The notes: generated by a model from the letters alone, not told the origin. Shown: positions 1 through 9,627, numbered from the stretch's first letter. The stretch: 41,732 bases of DNA from Rodentibacter trehalosifermentans (GCF_002000545.1 NZ_MLHL01000041.1:1-41732), one strand, 5' to 3'. Translations and numbers: made by a program.

Positions 1-15
1 AATCTACGTCAGCCC

Positions 16-879
16 CTATTTTTTTATTGTGTTTTTGGATGGAGTAGGGCGTGCGCCTCGGTGTCGATTATCTAGCTTTGAGTATAGTCTGCTGTATGTA
101 GGCATTCTTCCATCATCAAGCAATTCGGGATCAATAATCAGGCTTATAAAATCCGCCAATTTATCGGCATTTGTGCTTTCAGGTAAATCGCCGTCATATT
201 CTAAAATAAGTTCAGAATCAACCGTACCTTGCGCCGCCTGTAATTGCTTTTCAAGCTCGGTGATTTTGGCTTGTAGTTCTTCTGTGGTTTTGTTTTTATC
301 ATTATTATCTTCTTGATTAGGAATGGCGATCAATTTCATCTCTGCCAGCTTTAAAATATCACTAGCCAAAATATAAGTATTACGAATAGGAATTTCTAAA
401 TTCTGATTAGGAAAAGAAAAATTTAAAATAAAATCTGTATTTATACAGCCAGATTCACTACCTAAAAATCTATATGAGGAATATTCATCTAGTAAAATTT
501 TCTGTTCGCTTTCGTTAATCACTCTACTAGGTATTTGAATAAAACCTTCAAATTGAATCATTTTAAAATTATCATTATCATGATAAATACTTCCCCCAAA
601 CTCTGTTTGTTGATGCTTGCCTATATCTACATTATAATCAGCCACACTGAAAAATTTATCGTAAGTTCTATCCTGTGAGTTACAGTTTATAAATCCACTT
701 AGATAAAAAACTTGGTTAAATTCAGTTTTTATTTCCGATAAAATCTTTTCTGCCCTGAAGTATAAATTTAAGTCACCATTTCTTGAAAAAGTAAAAATAT
801 TATCTATGTCTAAATTAAATCTTTTTAGCCGTTGAATATTTTTATCATTAAGAACCAAATAAGAGTTGCTAATACTCAT
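16..879 (-). CDS. Hypothetical accessory protein with a coiled coil
   Basis: A 287-aa protein I do not recognise. The first ~170 residues are rich in Phe, Tyr and Asn with no motif I can name. Residues ~190-220 are Glu/Lys/Gln-rich with heptad spacing (TEELQAKITELEKQLQAA) and should form a coiled coil. A basic tail (RHRGARPTPSKNTIKK) ends the protein. It lies on the same strand as the integrase and just downstream of it, so it is probably cargo of the element integrated at ssrA. It has a lower GC look than the core genes to the right. No function is proposed. Confidence 0.6.
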   Translation of the reverse strand: MSISNSYLVLNDKNIQRLKRFNLDIDNIFTFSRNGDLNLYFRAEKILSEIKTEFNQVFYLSGFINCNSQDRTYDKFFSVADYNVDIGKHQQTEFGGSIYHDNDNFKMIQFEGFIQIPSRVINESEQKILLDEYSSYRFLGSESGCINTDFILNFSFPNQNLEIPIRNTYILASDILKLAEMKLIAIPNQEDNNDKNKTTEELQAKITELEKQLQAAQGTVDSELILEYDGDLPESTNADKLADFISLIIDPELLDDGRMPTYSRLYSKLDNRHRGARPTPSKNTIKK

Positions 880-1106
880 AAAACGCCCCTATGCGCACCC
901 TATTCAGTGAGAACACGGCAAAGAATAAATAGGGTTATTCTCTTTCGGAGTGGGTAATTAAGCCACGCCTAGCCGTGTAAATTGGGTTGGATTTCGTTGG
1001 TCTGTATAATATCAGATTGGAATAGATTATAACCTGTTATTATATCCAGTCAAAAGAAAAAGTGCGGTGAAATTTAACCGAGTTCCATGTCAGGTTTTGA
1101 CAGGTT
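880..1106. other. Spacer between cargo gene and integrase, with one uptake signal
   Basis: About 230 bases without a credible gene. It contains a Hin-type DNA uptake signal (AAGTGCGGT, 1060-1068) and an interrupted inverted pair CACGGC...GCCGTG around 915-976. I see no clear promoter or terminator. Confidence 0.4.
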
Positions 1107-2357
1107 CTAAATCACGATTTGCAAATGATGTTTAGGCAATGCATCTTGAGAACATTCCTCTATAAAATCGCCCCATACCTGCAGTAATTTGAATCGTTGT
1201 TCTAATCGTTCGCCACGGTCATAAGCCGCTTTTATCCGGTCTGATTTCATATGCGATAATGCCACCTCAATTAATTCGCTATCGTAGCCTTGCTCATTAA
1301 GGTAGGTGCTGGCAATGGAGCGTAAACCGTGTGCCACCAGCTTTCCGGCATAACTCATTCGTTTGATAGCTGCATTTGCTGTTTGTGTGTTCACGTGGGT
1401 TTGAGGATTTTTCACGCTCGGGAATAAGTAAGTTTTACCGCCACTTAATTTCTTGATTTCTCGCAATAGGGCGATAGCTTGGCGTGATAGGGTAATTTTA
1501 TGAATGCGCCCTTTGTCGCTTTCTTTGATTCCCTTTTGAATGTAAATCGTCCATAGTCTTGTGGTTTCGTCAATGTCCTCATAGCGTGCCGTTGCCGCCT
1601 CATTTGGGCGTGTCATTGTGAGAAGTTGCCATAGGATTAAATAACGTGTCTGTAAGTGAATTTGAGCGTGATTTAGGGTGTAAATAAACTCGCTTAAATC
1701 TTCCGGCTTGATGGTTTTAAAGTGTTCGACTGTCGGACTATCAAATTCTTTTGAAATATTGGCGGTAGGGTTTGCCGATATGATGTCACGGTGTAACGCA
1801 TAGGTCATTATCTCGTTGTGTTTTTGAATCGTGCGTTTGAGTTTCTCTAATTTGCCTTCGTCTTGATATTGCTTAAAGGCTTTTAAGGCTAAAGGGGCGG
1901 TAATTTGAGAAATAGGCAAGTGTCCAAAGTGGGGGAGTAGATTCCGCTTAATTAGGCTTTCTATGTTTTTTTGATAATCAGGCGAAAAGTTCTTTTTGGT
2001 TTTGCGATACTCGAACCACGCCCAAGCAATAGATTCATAGGTGTTGATTAATTCTTTGTGTTTGATTTCTTCTTGCTGTTGGTGGTGGATTTGCGGATCG
2101 ACACCTTGAGAAAGCAAAGCTCTTAATTCTTCCCGTTTTTCCCTTGCTTGTGATAGTGAAACATCGGGATATTTTCCCAATCCAATTAAAGTCCGTTTTT
2201 TGGTCAATGGTTTGTAGTAATTAAACCGCCACAGTTTCGCACCGGTTGATTTAATCAATAAATAAAGCCCCAATCCATCAGATAGGGTGTAATCTTTATC
2301 TTTAGGCTTGGATTTGTCTATCTCTGTGTTTGTGAGTGGTTTAGTTATACGTGCCAA
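1107..2357 (-). CDS. P4-type tyrosine recombinase / integrase
   Basis: A 416-aa site-specific recombinase of the phage P4/CP4-57 class, which catalyses integration and excision of genetic elements at tRNA or tmRNA genes. The N-terminus (residues ~1-100) is the DUF4102-type arm-binding domain (YTLSDGLGLYLLIKSTGAKLW). Residues ~105-200 are the core-binding domain. The catalytic domain shows R250 (TMTRPNEA), the H343-x-x-R346 box (AHGLRS), H369 and the nucleophile Y379 (LSHMKSDRIKAAYDR). The set looks complete, so the enzyme should be active. The start is TTG (2355-2357) preceded at good spacing by AAGGCGG; no ATG fits the family N-terminus. The gene lies about 250 bp from the 3' end of ssrA, which fits ssrA as the attachment site. 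One of five CGTATAACTAA repeats overlaps the first codons, suggesting self-regulation. Confidence 0.93.
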   Translation of the reverse strand: MARITKPLTNTEIDKSKPKDKDYTLSDGLGLYLLIKSTGAKLWRFNYYKPLTKKRTLIGLGKYPDVSLSQAREKREELRALLSQGVDPQIHHQQQEEIKHKELINTYESIAWAWFEYRKTKKNFSPDYQKNIESLIKRNLLPHFGHLPISQITAPLALKAFKQYQDEGKLEKLKRTIQKHNEIMTYALHRDIISANPTANISKEFDSPTVEHFKTIKPEDLSEFIYTLNHAQIHLQTRYLILWQLLTMTRPNEAATARYEDIDETTRLWTIYIQKGIKESDKGRIHKITLSRQAIALLREIKKLSGGKTYLFPSVKNPQTHVNTQTANAAIKRMSYAGKLVAHGLRSIASTYLNEQGYDSELIEVALSHMKSDRIKAAYDRGERLEQRFKLLQVWGDFIEECSQDALPKHHLQIVI

Positions 2358-2490
2358 AATAACCGCCTTTTCTGCGTATAACTAACAAAAAATCTAATCA
2401 GCAATAAAGCCTTAAATATCAAGCCTTCGTGAGTTTTTAGTTATACGTGATTTATTGATTGATGAGCAGTATAACTAAACGTATAACTAA
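2341..2490. repeat. Five iterons (C/A)GTATAACTAA upstream of the integrase
   Basis: The 11-mer CGTATAACTAA, or AGTATAACTAA once, occurs at 2341-2351 (-), 2375-2385 (+), 2437-2447 (-), 2468-2478 (+) and 2480-2490 (+), i.e. five times in 150 bp in both orientations. The last two are 12 bp apart in direct orientation. The first overlaps integrase codons 3-6. Position between integrase and attachment site suggests binding sites for the integrase arm domain or for an excisionase/repressor. This is inference; the repeats themselves are directly visible. Confidence 0.75.
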
Positions 2491-2534
2491 AACTCAAGGA
2501 TTTAGTAATATCTCATTGGCTCGCATTGGATAAT

Positions 2535-2568
2535 AAAAAAGCCTTGAAGTGAGTGTTTTCAAGGCTTT
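2535..2568 (-). terminator. Rho-independent terminator downstream of ssrA
   Basis: An 11-bp stem (AAAGCCTTGAA at 2538-2548 with its complement at 2558-2568) and a 9-nt loop, followed on the - strand by a T run. It lies 35 bp beyond the tmRNA 3' end. Because an element is integrated at ssrA, this terminator may belong to the element rather than the original chromosome. Confidence 0.75.
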
Positions 2569-2589
2569 GTCGGTTCTTATTGGATTGGT

Positions 2590-2640
2590 TTGGATTTCAA
2601 TTTGGTGGAGCTGGCGGGAGTTGAACCCGCGTCCGAAATT
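2590..2640. other. Probable att site at the 3' end of ssrA
   Basis: The tmRNA acceptor/T-arm end (TGGTGGAGCTGGCGGGAGTT in + orientation from 2603) is a standard target of P4-type integrases, and an intact integrase lies directly beyond it. The second att copy, a repeat of the ssrA 3' end, is not found in the window and should lie to the left of position 1. The exact core is not visible from one junction. Confidence 0.55.
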
Positions 2641-2967
2641 ACTCTACCTTCAGCACTACACGTTTAGTCAGTCTTTAGTTTCACTTAAGCATGCGGACAG
2701 ACACGCTAAACTTAAATTAGTTTGATTTAATTTAATGCTTCGATCCTCAAACGGCGGCTTCCACACGATCTCGTTTTGGTTTGACTCCGCGTGCTCCCCG
2801 TCTTACGAGCGGAAGCTGGGGCGCGAAGGCTAAATGCAGGTTATTAAGCTGCTAAAGCGTATTGTTCGTCGTTTGCGACTATTTTTTTGCGGTTTATTTA
2901 CGAGGCCTACCGCACCTCGACGTGCACCTTGGGCTTCGCTAATCCCGTCGAATCCAGAATCAGCCCC
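2603..2967 (-). ncRNA. ssrA: tmRNA
   Basis: The tRNA/mRNA hybrid that rescues stalled ribosomes with SmpB and tags the nascent peptide for proteolysis. The 5' end reads GGGGCTGATTCTGGATTCGA (from 2967) and the 3' end gives the Ala-type T-arm and acceptor, ending in encoded CCA at 2603. The tag frame runs from 2876 to 2847 and reads ANDEQYALAA, followed by two tandem stop codons (2846-2841). About 365 nt, normal for one-piece gammaproteobacterial tmRNA. Its promoter lies to the right and its terminator at 2535-2568. Confidence 0.97.
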
Positions 2968-2980
2968 AAAATTGGGCGTA

Positions 2981-3008
2981 AGTTTAGCAAAAAAAAATGC
3001 GAAGTAAA
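2981..3008 (-). promoter_or_regulatory. Candidate ssrA promoter
   Basis: On the - strand, TTTACT (3008-3003) and TAAACT (2986-2981) are spaced by 16 bp and lie about 15 bp before the mature tmRNA 5' end. Both boxes match the sigma-70 consensus at four of six positions. Confidence 0.5.
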
Positions 3009-3076
3009 AGAATCTATTTATAAACCTATTGTATTGGGTTAGAATTTGCCCGCTTTTTATTGAAAGGAAAAATAGA

Positions 3077-3562
3077 ATGAAAAAGTTAAAGTCTCTTGTC
3101 ATTGTTTCGGTGAGTGCGTTATTTTTAGCCTTCAATACCTCCGCCGCCCCGGCTAAAAAAGCCACTTCAAAAAAAGAAAGTGCGGTTGAAATGGCATTGG
3201 TTTCACAAGCGGTTTCAATCAATGTTGAGAATCGTCAATTAAGCGTGGATAGCAATGGACAAGCCTTAGCCGTGTTTAAATACGTTGTCACAAATATCGG
3301 TAATAAGCCGATCTCCGCAGTTCAGTGGTTGAATGCCTATGTACATCAACGTGAGGTCATTCATAATCAAGATATGAATGTTGAACTCACATCACCGCTA
3401 ATGCCGGGTAATTCGCTCTCTATTAATTTACAAATTCCGTTTGTGCAGATCCAAGAAAAATTCAGACCGGTTTTTATGGATTCCCAATCTAAAATTGATG
3501 TTTATCCCATTGATCGGGTTATTCGTTTTAGTGATCAAAAAATGCTTTACGAACGTCAATAA
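3077..3562 (+). CDS. Exported protein of unknown function
   Basis: A 161-aa protein. I start it at the ATG at 3077, which has AAAGGAAAA in front and gives a clean signal peptide (MKKLKSLVIVSVSALFLAFN, cleavage likely near TSAAPA); an in-frame upstream start at 3029 would bury the signal behind 16 unlikely residues. The mature part begins with a Lys/Ser-rich stretch and continues as a soluble, probably beta-rich domain. It should be periplasmic. It contains an uptake signal in its coding region (3178-3186). I do not recognise a characterised family. It is transcribed away from ssrA and toward dinB. Confidence 0.75.
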   Translation: MKKLKSLVIVSVSALFLAFNTSAAPAKKATSKKESAVEMALVSQAVSINVENRQLSVDSNGQALAVFKYVVTNIGNKPISAVQWLNAYVHQREVIHNQDMNVELTSPLMPGNSLSINLQIPFVQIQEKFRPVFMDSQSKIDVYPIDRVIRFSDQKMLYERQ

Positions 3563-3672
3563 TTTCTCTCTTTCAAACCTGCCAATGTGCAGGTTTATTT
3601 ATCTGTATACTTGAACAGTGGTTTTCTTCCCGTTATACTAAAAGTCCGTATTTTTTAACCGCACTTTTATTC

Positions 3673-4740
3673 ATGGCTTTCACTCGTAAAATTATTCATA
3701 TTGATATGGATTGCTTTTATGCTTCGGTGGAGATTCGTGATAACCCCGCTTTACAAGGAAAACCGGTTGCCGTTGGTGGCAATTCCCGCCAACGTGGAGT
3801 ATTGACAACTTGTAATTATGAGGCTAGAAAATTTGGTTTGCATAGTGCGATGCCAACGGCACAAGCGGTGAAAAAATGCCCTAATCTTGTTCTTGTGCCG
3901 GTGAACATGCCGCTGTATAAACAGGTTTCCGCTCAAATTCATCAAATTTTCCGCCGTTATACGGATATTATCGAGCCCCTTTCCCTTGATGAAGCCTATT
4001 TAGATGTGACGAATTGTGAAAAATGTTCCGGTTCGGCAACTTGGATAGCAAAAGAAATCCGCCAAGCGATTTTTGATGAGTTAAAATTAACCGCATCCGC
4101 CGGTATTGCCCCTCTTAAATTCCTCGCAAAAGTGGCTTCCGATATGAATAAACCCAACGGACAATTTGTAATAAAGCCTGACGAGGTGGATGAATTTGTG
4201 AAAGCCTTACCGTTAAAGAAAATTCCTGGTGTGGGAAAAGTGACCTCACAACGTTTGCTGGAAATGGGCTTGGAACATTGTGCCGATGTGCAAAAATTGG
4301 AGCAACGGATATTGTTCAATCGTTTTGGCAAAATCGGCAAGCGGATTTGGGATTTTAGCCACGGCATTGACGAACGGGAAGTACACCCCCATCGGGAGAG
4401 AAAATCCGTGGGAGTAGAACGCACTTTAGCGGCAAATATTTATCATATCGAGCAGGGCATTGCTTTGTTGGATAATCTTTATGGGGAACTTATCCGTCGT
4501 ATTGAACGGAGCGTGCCGAATATACCCTTATCCGCTTTTCGTAAAATCGGAGTGAAACTCAAATTTGAGGATTTTCAAGTGACTACCCTCGAAAAAACAG
4601 GCTTGCCGCTGTCGTTGGAGGGATTTCAGCAATTATTAAGGCAAATTTGGCAACGAGGGCAGGGAAAATCCGTGCGTTTAGTCGGATTGCACGTTAATTT
4701 ACCCGAAGAAAATAAATACGAGCAAATGAGCCTTTGGTGA
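3673..4740 (+). CDS. dinB: DNA polymerase IV (translesion, Y family)
   Basis: Error-prone polymerase that extends past replication blocks. The 355-aa length is standard. The catalytic carboxylates are D11 (IIHIDMDCFYASVE) and D106/E107 (SLDEAYLDV). The helix-hairpin-helix thumb (LKKIPGVGKVTSQRL, ~170-190) and the little-finger domain follow. The C-terminal EQMSLW fits a beta-clamp binding peptide (QxxLW). An uptake signal lies at 3658-3666, just before the start. Confidence 0.97.
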   Translation: MAFTRKIIHIDMDCFYASVEIRDNPALQGKPVAVGGNSRQRGVLTTCNYEARKFGLHSAMPTAQAVKKCPNLVLVPVNMPLYKQVSAQIHQIFRRYTDIIEPLSLDEAYLDVTNCEKCSGSATWIAKEIRQAIFDELKLTASAGIAPLKFLAKVASDMNKPNGQFVIKPDEVDEFVKALPLKKIPGVGKVTSQRLLEMGLEHCADVQKLEQRILFNRFGKIGKRIWDFSHGIDEREVHPHRERKSVGVERTLAANIYHIEQGIALLDNLYGELIRRIERSVPNIPLSAFRKIGVKLKFEDFQVTTLEKTGLPLSLEGFQQLLRQIWQRGQGKSVRLVGLHVNLPEENKYEQMSLW

Positions 4741-4768
4741 TATAATTTTGCCCATTTGAGGGTTATCC

Positions 4769-5317
4769 ATGGGAGAAATGATGGAACACAAATTAGAAGA
4801 TATTATCGCTATTTTTAATCAATGTTTTGAACAAGAGTATAATACCCGCTTGGTAAAAGGGGGCGAAGAGCCTATTTATATTCCGGCAAATGAGACTGTG
4901 CCTTACAATGCCATTTATTTTGCGCGCGGTTTTTACAGCAGTGCATTACACGAAATTGCCCACTGGCTGGTGGCAGGCAAAGCACGCCGTCAATTGGAAG
5001 ATTTTGGCTATTGGTATGAGCCGGATGGGCGATCCGAAGAACGCCAGCGTGATTTTGAAAAAGTCGAAGTCAAACCTCAAGCCTTAGAATGGATTTTAGC
5101 CACTGCCGCCGGATTTCGTTATTTTGCCAGTGCCGATAACCTCAACGGCAATCCCGGGGATACCCGGCCTTTCAAGCAAGCGGTTTATGAGCAGGTCAAA
5201 ATCTATGCCGAAAAAGGATTACCTAAACGTGCCGAAACGCTACGCAAAGCCCTCGTTAAATTTTATGGCACGGAAGATAGCATTGATTTGAGCAAATTTG
5301 ATGTTACTCGAATTTAG
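4769..5317 (+). CDS. epmC: Elongation factor P hydroxylase
   Basis: EpmC (YfcM) hydroxylates the beta-lysylated lysine of EF-P, the last step after EpmA and EpmB. The 182-aa protein carries the metal-binding HEIAHW motif at residues 61-66 and the family block around RGFYSSALHE. The start at 4769 has GAGGG six bases upstream; the internal ATGs four and five codons later lack this. It is 28 bp downstream of dinB and may be co-transcribed. Identification rests on recognised family sequence. Confidence 0.88.
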   Translation: MGEMMEHKLEDIIAIFNQCFEQEYNTRLVKGGEEPIYIPANETVPYNAIYFARGFYSSALHEIAHWLVAGKARRQLEDFGYWYEPDGRSEERQRDFEKVEVKPQALEWILATAAGFRYFASADNLNGNPGDTRPFKQAVYEQVKIYAEKGLPKRAETLRKALVKFYGTEDSIDLSKFDVTRI

Positions 5318-5489
5318 CCCTTTTATCCCTCATCATTGAGGTGATAGTTGATGCTTCGCTATCGTTGCTAAAGCCAACCTTGAAAAAACACAACAAAAAC
5401 AGACCGCACTTTCTAAGCTGTCAATTTTCCCTAAAATCGGCTAGAATACGCCGGTTTTATTGGCGGTTTGAAGAGAAAAGAAAAAGAAG

Positions 5490-6572
5490 ATGAAAGAATC
5501 CATTATTGTAAAACTGGAAAGTTTAAAAGAACGTTATGAAGAATTAGAAGCCTTGCTTGGTGATGCTTCTGTGATTAGTGATCAAGATAAATTCCGTGCT
5601 TATTCTAAAGAATATGCCCAACTTGAGGATGTCGTAAAATGTTTTCATCGTTGGGCACAACTTAATAGCAACATTGAAGAGGCGCAAATGTTGCTTGATG
5701 ATCCGGAAATGAAAGAAATGGCACAAATGGAAATTGATGAATCCAAAACGGAAATTGAAGAGGTGGAACAACAGCTTCAAATTCTCTTACTGCCAAAAGA
5801 TCCCAATGATGAATACAACTGCTATTTAGAAATTCGTGCCGGCACAGGGGGGGATGAGGCTGGTATTTTTGCCGGTGATTTATTCCGTATGTATACACGT
5901 TATGCCGAAAGCAAACGCTGGCGTGTAGAAATGCTCAGTGCCAATGAAAGCGAGCAGGGCGGTTACAAAGAAGTGATCGTTAAAGTCAGCGGTGAAGGGG
6001 TATATGGTCAGTTAAAATTTGAATCGGGCGGTCATCGAGTTCAGCGTGTGCCAAAAACCGAATCGCAAGGGCGTATTCACACTTCGGCTTGTACCGTGGC
6101 GGTGATGCCGGAATTACCGGAATCGGAAATGCCGGAAATCAATCCTGCGGATTTGCGTATTGATACTTACCGTTCATCAGGTGCAGGGGGGCAGCACGTT
6201 AATACCACCGATTCGGCTGTGCGAATTACCCACATTCCAACAGGCATTGTAGTGGAATGTCAGGATGAACGCTCACAGCATAAAAACAAAGCCAAAGCAA
6301 TGTCTGTGCTTGCCTCACGTATTGTCCAAGCGGAGCAAGAACGCCAAGCGGCGGAACAAACGGATATGCGTCGTAATTTATTGGGTTCAGGCGATCGTTC
6401 CGATAAAATTCGCACCTATAATTATCCGCAAGGGCGGGTGACCGATCACCGTATTAATCTCACGATTTATCGTTTAGACGAAGTGATGAATGGTAAAATT
6501 GATGAGCTGATCCAGCCGATTATCACTGAATATCAAGCAGACCAATTGGCAGCGTTATCTGAAACGAATTAA
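5490..6572 (+). CDS. prfA: Peptide chain release factor 1
   Basis: Recognises UAA and UAG stop codons and triggers peptide release. The 360-aa protein has the RF1-type codon-recognition motif PxT (PKT, residues 188-190, within [16 protein letters not shown]) and the catalytic GGQ at 233-235 ([11 protein letters not shown]). The glutamine is methylated by PrmC, encoded two genes downstream. A strong terminator follows at once (6578-6604). A USS lies in the upstream spacer at 5403-5411. Confidence 0.98.
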   Translation: MKESIIVKLESLKERYEELEALLGDASVISDQDKFRAYSKEYAQLEDVVKCFHRWAQLNSNIEEAQMLLDDPEMKEMAQMEIDESKTEIEEVEQQLQILLLPKDPNDEYNCYLEIRAGTGGDEAGIFAGDLFRMYTRYAESKRWRVEMLSANESEQGGYKEVIVKVSGEGVYGQLKFESGGHRVQRVPKTESQGRIHTSACTVAVMPELPESEMPEINPADLRIDTYRSSGAGGQHVNTTDSAVRITHIPTGIVVECQDERSQHKNKAKAMSVLASRIVQAEQERQAAEQTDMRRNLLGSGDRSDKIRTYNYPQGRVTDHRINLTIYRLDEVMNGKIDELIQPIITEYQADQLAALSETN

Positions 6573-6577
6573 TGAGT

Positions 6578-6604
6578 AGGGCATCTGTCTTAGATGCTCT
6601 TTTT
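6578..6604 (+). terminator. Terminator after prfA
   Basis: A 9-bp stem (6578-6586 with 6592-6600, one G-U pair) with loop GTCTT, followed by a T run. It lies between prfA and the next gene, which is why I do not start that gene at the ATG overlapping the prfA stop codon. Confidence 0.8.
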
Positions 6605-6622
6605 ACTTTTAGGGAAAATAAA

Positions 6623-7078
6623 ATGTTAGTTGAAAATCCAAAGGATAAAAAAATGCAAGATGCCGAATTTTCTTCATTTTCAGCGCCTTCGCAACCGGTG
6701 TTAGCAAGCCGTTTTAAACGCTGGCTTGCCAGTTTGATAAATAATGTCTTGTCATGGGCGATACTCGCCCTCGGGTTTATGTTTGGGGATTTTATCGGCC
6801 TATTGTCTCTTTTGCTGTGCTTAGGTCTGCAAATTTATTTCATGAAAACCTATGGACAAACTGTCGCAAAACGCTGGTTAGGGTTGCGTGTGTTGGATTA
6901 TCAAAGCCAACAACCTTTACCTTTCGCTAAATATATTGGTCGGGAAGCCATTGATTTTCTATTTGCTTGGACGAGTTTTTTACTCATTATCAGTGGCATT
7001 GTGGCACTTGTGCGTGATGATCGCCGTTCTTTAACGGATTTAATTATTGGCACACAGGTTGTTAAAGACACAAAATAA
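6623..7078 (+). CDS. RDD-family membrane protein
   Basis: A 151-aa inner-membrane protein of the RDD family, whose function is generally unknown. After a polar N-terminus come hydrophobic segments at ~35-75 and ~105-130, with the family-type sequence LASRFKRWLASLI before the first. The ATG at 6623 is preceded by AGGGAAAA. A longer frame opens at 6572, overlapping the prfA stop, but it would read through the terminator hairpin. The stop codon overlaps the prmC start (TAATG), so the two are translationally coupled. Confidence 0.85.
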   Translation: MLVENPKDKKMQDAEFSSFSAPSQPVLASRFKRWLASLINNVLSWAILALGFMFGDFIGLLSLLLCLGLQIYFMKTYGQTVAKRWLGLRVLDYQSQQPLPFAKYIGREAIDFLFAWTSFLLIISGIVALVRDDRRSLTDLIIGTQVVKDTK

Positions 7079-7965
7079 TGAATTATCAACAATGGTTGAT
7101 GCAAGCCTCAAATGCGTTAAATCAAGCCAACCCACAAGAAAATGGCAAAATCGATGCCTTGGTGTTATTACAATTTGCGAGCGGAAAATCTCGCGCACAA
7201 ATTTTAGCCTTTGGGGAAACAGAAATGGAAGAAAAAGTGCGGTCAAATTTAACCGCACTTTTGGCTCGTCGTTTAAAAGGGGAGCCCATTGCCTATATTT
7301 TGGGTGAAAAAGCATTTTGGTCATTATCATTAAATGTGGCGAAAAGCACCTTAATCCCTCGTCCGGATACGGAAATATTGGTTGAACAGGCACTAAGCAT
7401 CGCAAAAGAAAAGCTGCAAAAAAATCCACCGCACTTTCGCCTCTTAGATCTTGGCACGGGGACAGGCGCCATTGCTTTAGCCTTAGCATCAGAATTAACA
7501 CCAATTTGTGAAAAACAGCCTACCGAATTAACCATTATTGGCGTTGATGTCATCCCTAAAGCAGTGGAATTAGCCAAATCGAATGCTGAAAAAAATCAAC
7601 TCAATGTTGCTTTTTTTCAAAGTCAATGGTTTAAAAATGTAGAAGGACGGTTTGATCTCATTGTCAGCAACCCGCCTTATATTGATGAAAACGATGAACA
7701 TTTAAGCCAAGGCGATGTGCGTTTTGAACCCCGTTCTGCCTTGGTGGCGACAGAGCAAGGCTATGGTGATTTGCGTCATATTATTGAACAAGCCCCATTT
7801 TATTTGAATGAGGGCGGCGCATTGTTGTTGGAACACGGTTGGCAACAAGGCGAAAAAGTGCGGTCAATTTTTGCTCAAAATCATTGGGAAAAGATTGCAA
7901 CCCTGTGTGATTATGGAGACAATGAGCGGGTTACCTACGGTTTTTGGAAACATCATGAAATATAA
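7078..7965 (+). CDS. prmC: Release factor glutamine methyltransferase
   Basis: Methylates the GGQ glutamine of RF1 and RF2 using SAM, raising release activity. The 295-aa protein has the N-terminal helical domain, the SAM-binding motif LLDLGTGTGAIALALA (~residues 122-137) and the catalytic NPPY (in VSNPPYIDENDEHL). It follows prfA with one gene between. The coding sequence contains an inverted pair of uptake signals (7233-7262) plus further USS near 7429 and 7855, an unusual density. Confidence 0.96.
   Translation: MNYQQWLMQASNALNQANPQENGKIDALVLLQFASGKSRAQILAFGETEMEEKVRSNLTALLARRLKGEPIAYILGEKAFWSLSLNVAKSTLIPRPDTEILVEQALSIAKEKLQKNPPHFRLLDLGTGTGAIALALASELTPICEKQPTELTIIGVDVIPKAVELAKSNAEKNQLNVAFFQSQWFKNVEGRFDLIVSNPPYIDENDEHLSQGDVRFEPRSALVATEQGYGDLRHIIEQAPFYLNEGGALLLEHGWQQGEKVRSIFAQNHWEKIATLCDYGDNERVTYGFWKHHEI
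7233..7262. repeat. Inverted uptake-signal pair inside prmC
   Basis: AAAAGTGCGGT at 7233-7243 and its exact complement at 7252-7262 can form an 11-bp hairpin with an 8-nt loop. In Pasteurellaceae such pairs usually lie between genes as terminators; here the pair is in frame within prmC and encodes KVRSNLTALL. Confidence 0.85.
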
Positions 7966-8755
7966 TCGAAGAGCGTTATACGATCAATTTGTCAGTTTTT
8001 ATCATATTATTTCTGATGATGAGTGCTCAGAAGCACAATTGCGTGGCAAAATGGGGCATTTTGTTCGCAAAGCGCGTCGTGAAATTTCACCGGATTGGGC
8101 GGTGGAAGAGCGTATTCATCATTTATTGCAATTGATTTATGGCGATTGGGGATTTCATTGTGATCCGGAACGTTATTTTTATGCGAGAAACCTTTATTTG
8201 CCCTATGTCTTAGAATATCGAGAGGGAATGCCGGTCACCCTTGGTGCGATAGTTTTATATCTTGCCGAGGCGTTAAATTTACCCATTTACCCTGTCAATT
8301 TTCCCACTCAACTGATTTTGAGGGCAGAGGTGGGGGACAAGGTGGCATTTATCGACCCTTGGAATGGGCAATATATTTCTCAAGAAAAATTGCAACAACT
8401 TTATGAAGGTACATTTGGTTTCGGTGCTAAAATTCAGCCGGAAGAACTTGACCGAGCGGATCTTCAACTTCTTGAAACCCGTTTTGAACAACTTGCCAAA
8501 AATGCCCTCATTCGGGAAGAACATAATGAAATCGCCTTTCGTTACATTGAAAAATTGCTCTGCTATTCGGATGATCCTACTCATATTCGTGATCGCGGTA
8601 TTGTGCTGGCACAGATGGGAGCTTATCCGGCAGCATTAAAAGATTTAGAATATTTTGTCGATAAATGCCCGAACGATCCTACTGCTGCATTGATTCGGGT
8701 ACAGCTTTTAGAAATCAAGGGTGAGTTTGAACAAGCTCACGAACTTATTCATTAA
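7955..8755 (+). CDS. SirB1-type transglutaminase-like/TPR protein
   Basis: A 266-aa protein. An N-terminal transglutaminase-like SirB1 domain (~30-170, with YLPYVLEYREGMPVTLGAI and the segment around PTQLILRAE) is followed by tetratricopeptide-type helices near the C-terminus (GIVLAQMGAYPAALKDLEYF). The start at 7955 overlaps the prmC end by 11 bp, the arrangement expected for a coupled operon; an earlier in-frame start at 7808 would lie deep inside prmC. Family function is not established. Confidence 0.85.
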   Translation: MKYNRRALYDQFVSFYHIISDDECSEAQLRGKMGHFVRKARREISPDWAVEERIHHLLQLIYGDWGFHCDPERYFYARNLYLPYVLEYREGMPVTLGAIVLYLAEALNLPIYPVNFPTQLILRAEVGDKVAFIDPWNGQYISQEKLQQLYEGTFGFGAKIQPEELDRADLQLLETRFEQLAKNALIREEHNEIAFRYIEKLLCYSDDPTHIRDRGIVLAQMGAYPAALKDLEYFVDKCPNDPTAALIRVQLLEIKGEFEQAHELIH

Positions 8756-8758
8756 TAA

Positions 8759-9622
<864 letters not shown>

Positions 9623-9627
9623 TGGCA

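Noticed and set aside
2830-3222. 130-aa open frame on the - strand
   Set aside because: It covers the tmRNA 5' half and the signal-peptide gene in antisense; the tag peptide frame inside ssrA explains part of it.
6572-6622. Start of the RDD protein at the prfA stop codon
   Set aside because: It would translate through the prfA terminator; the ATG at 6623 has a clear ribosome binding site.
7808-7954. Longer N-terminus for the SirB1-like protein
   Set aside because: The extra 49 residues are prmC read in another frame; the ATG at 7955 gives the family N-terminus.
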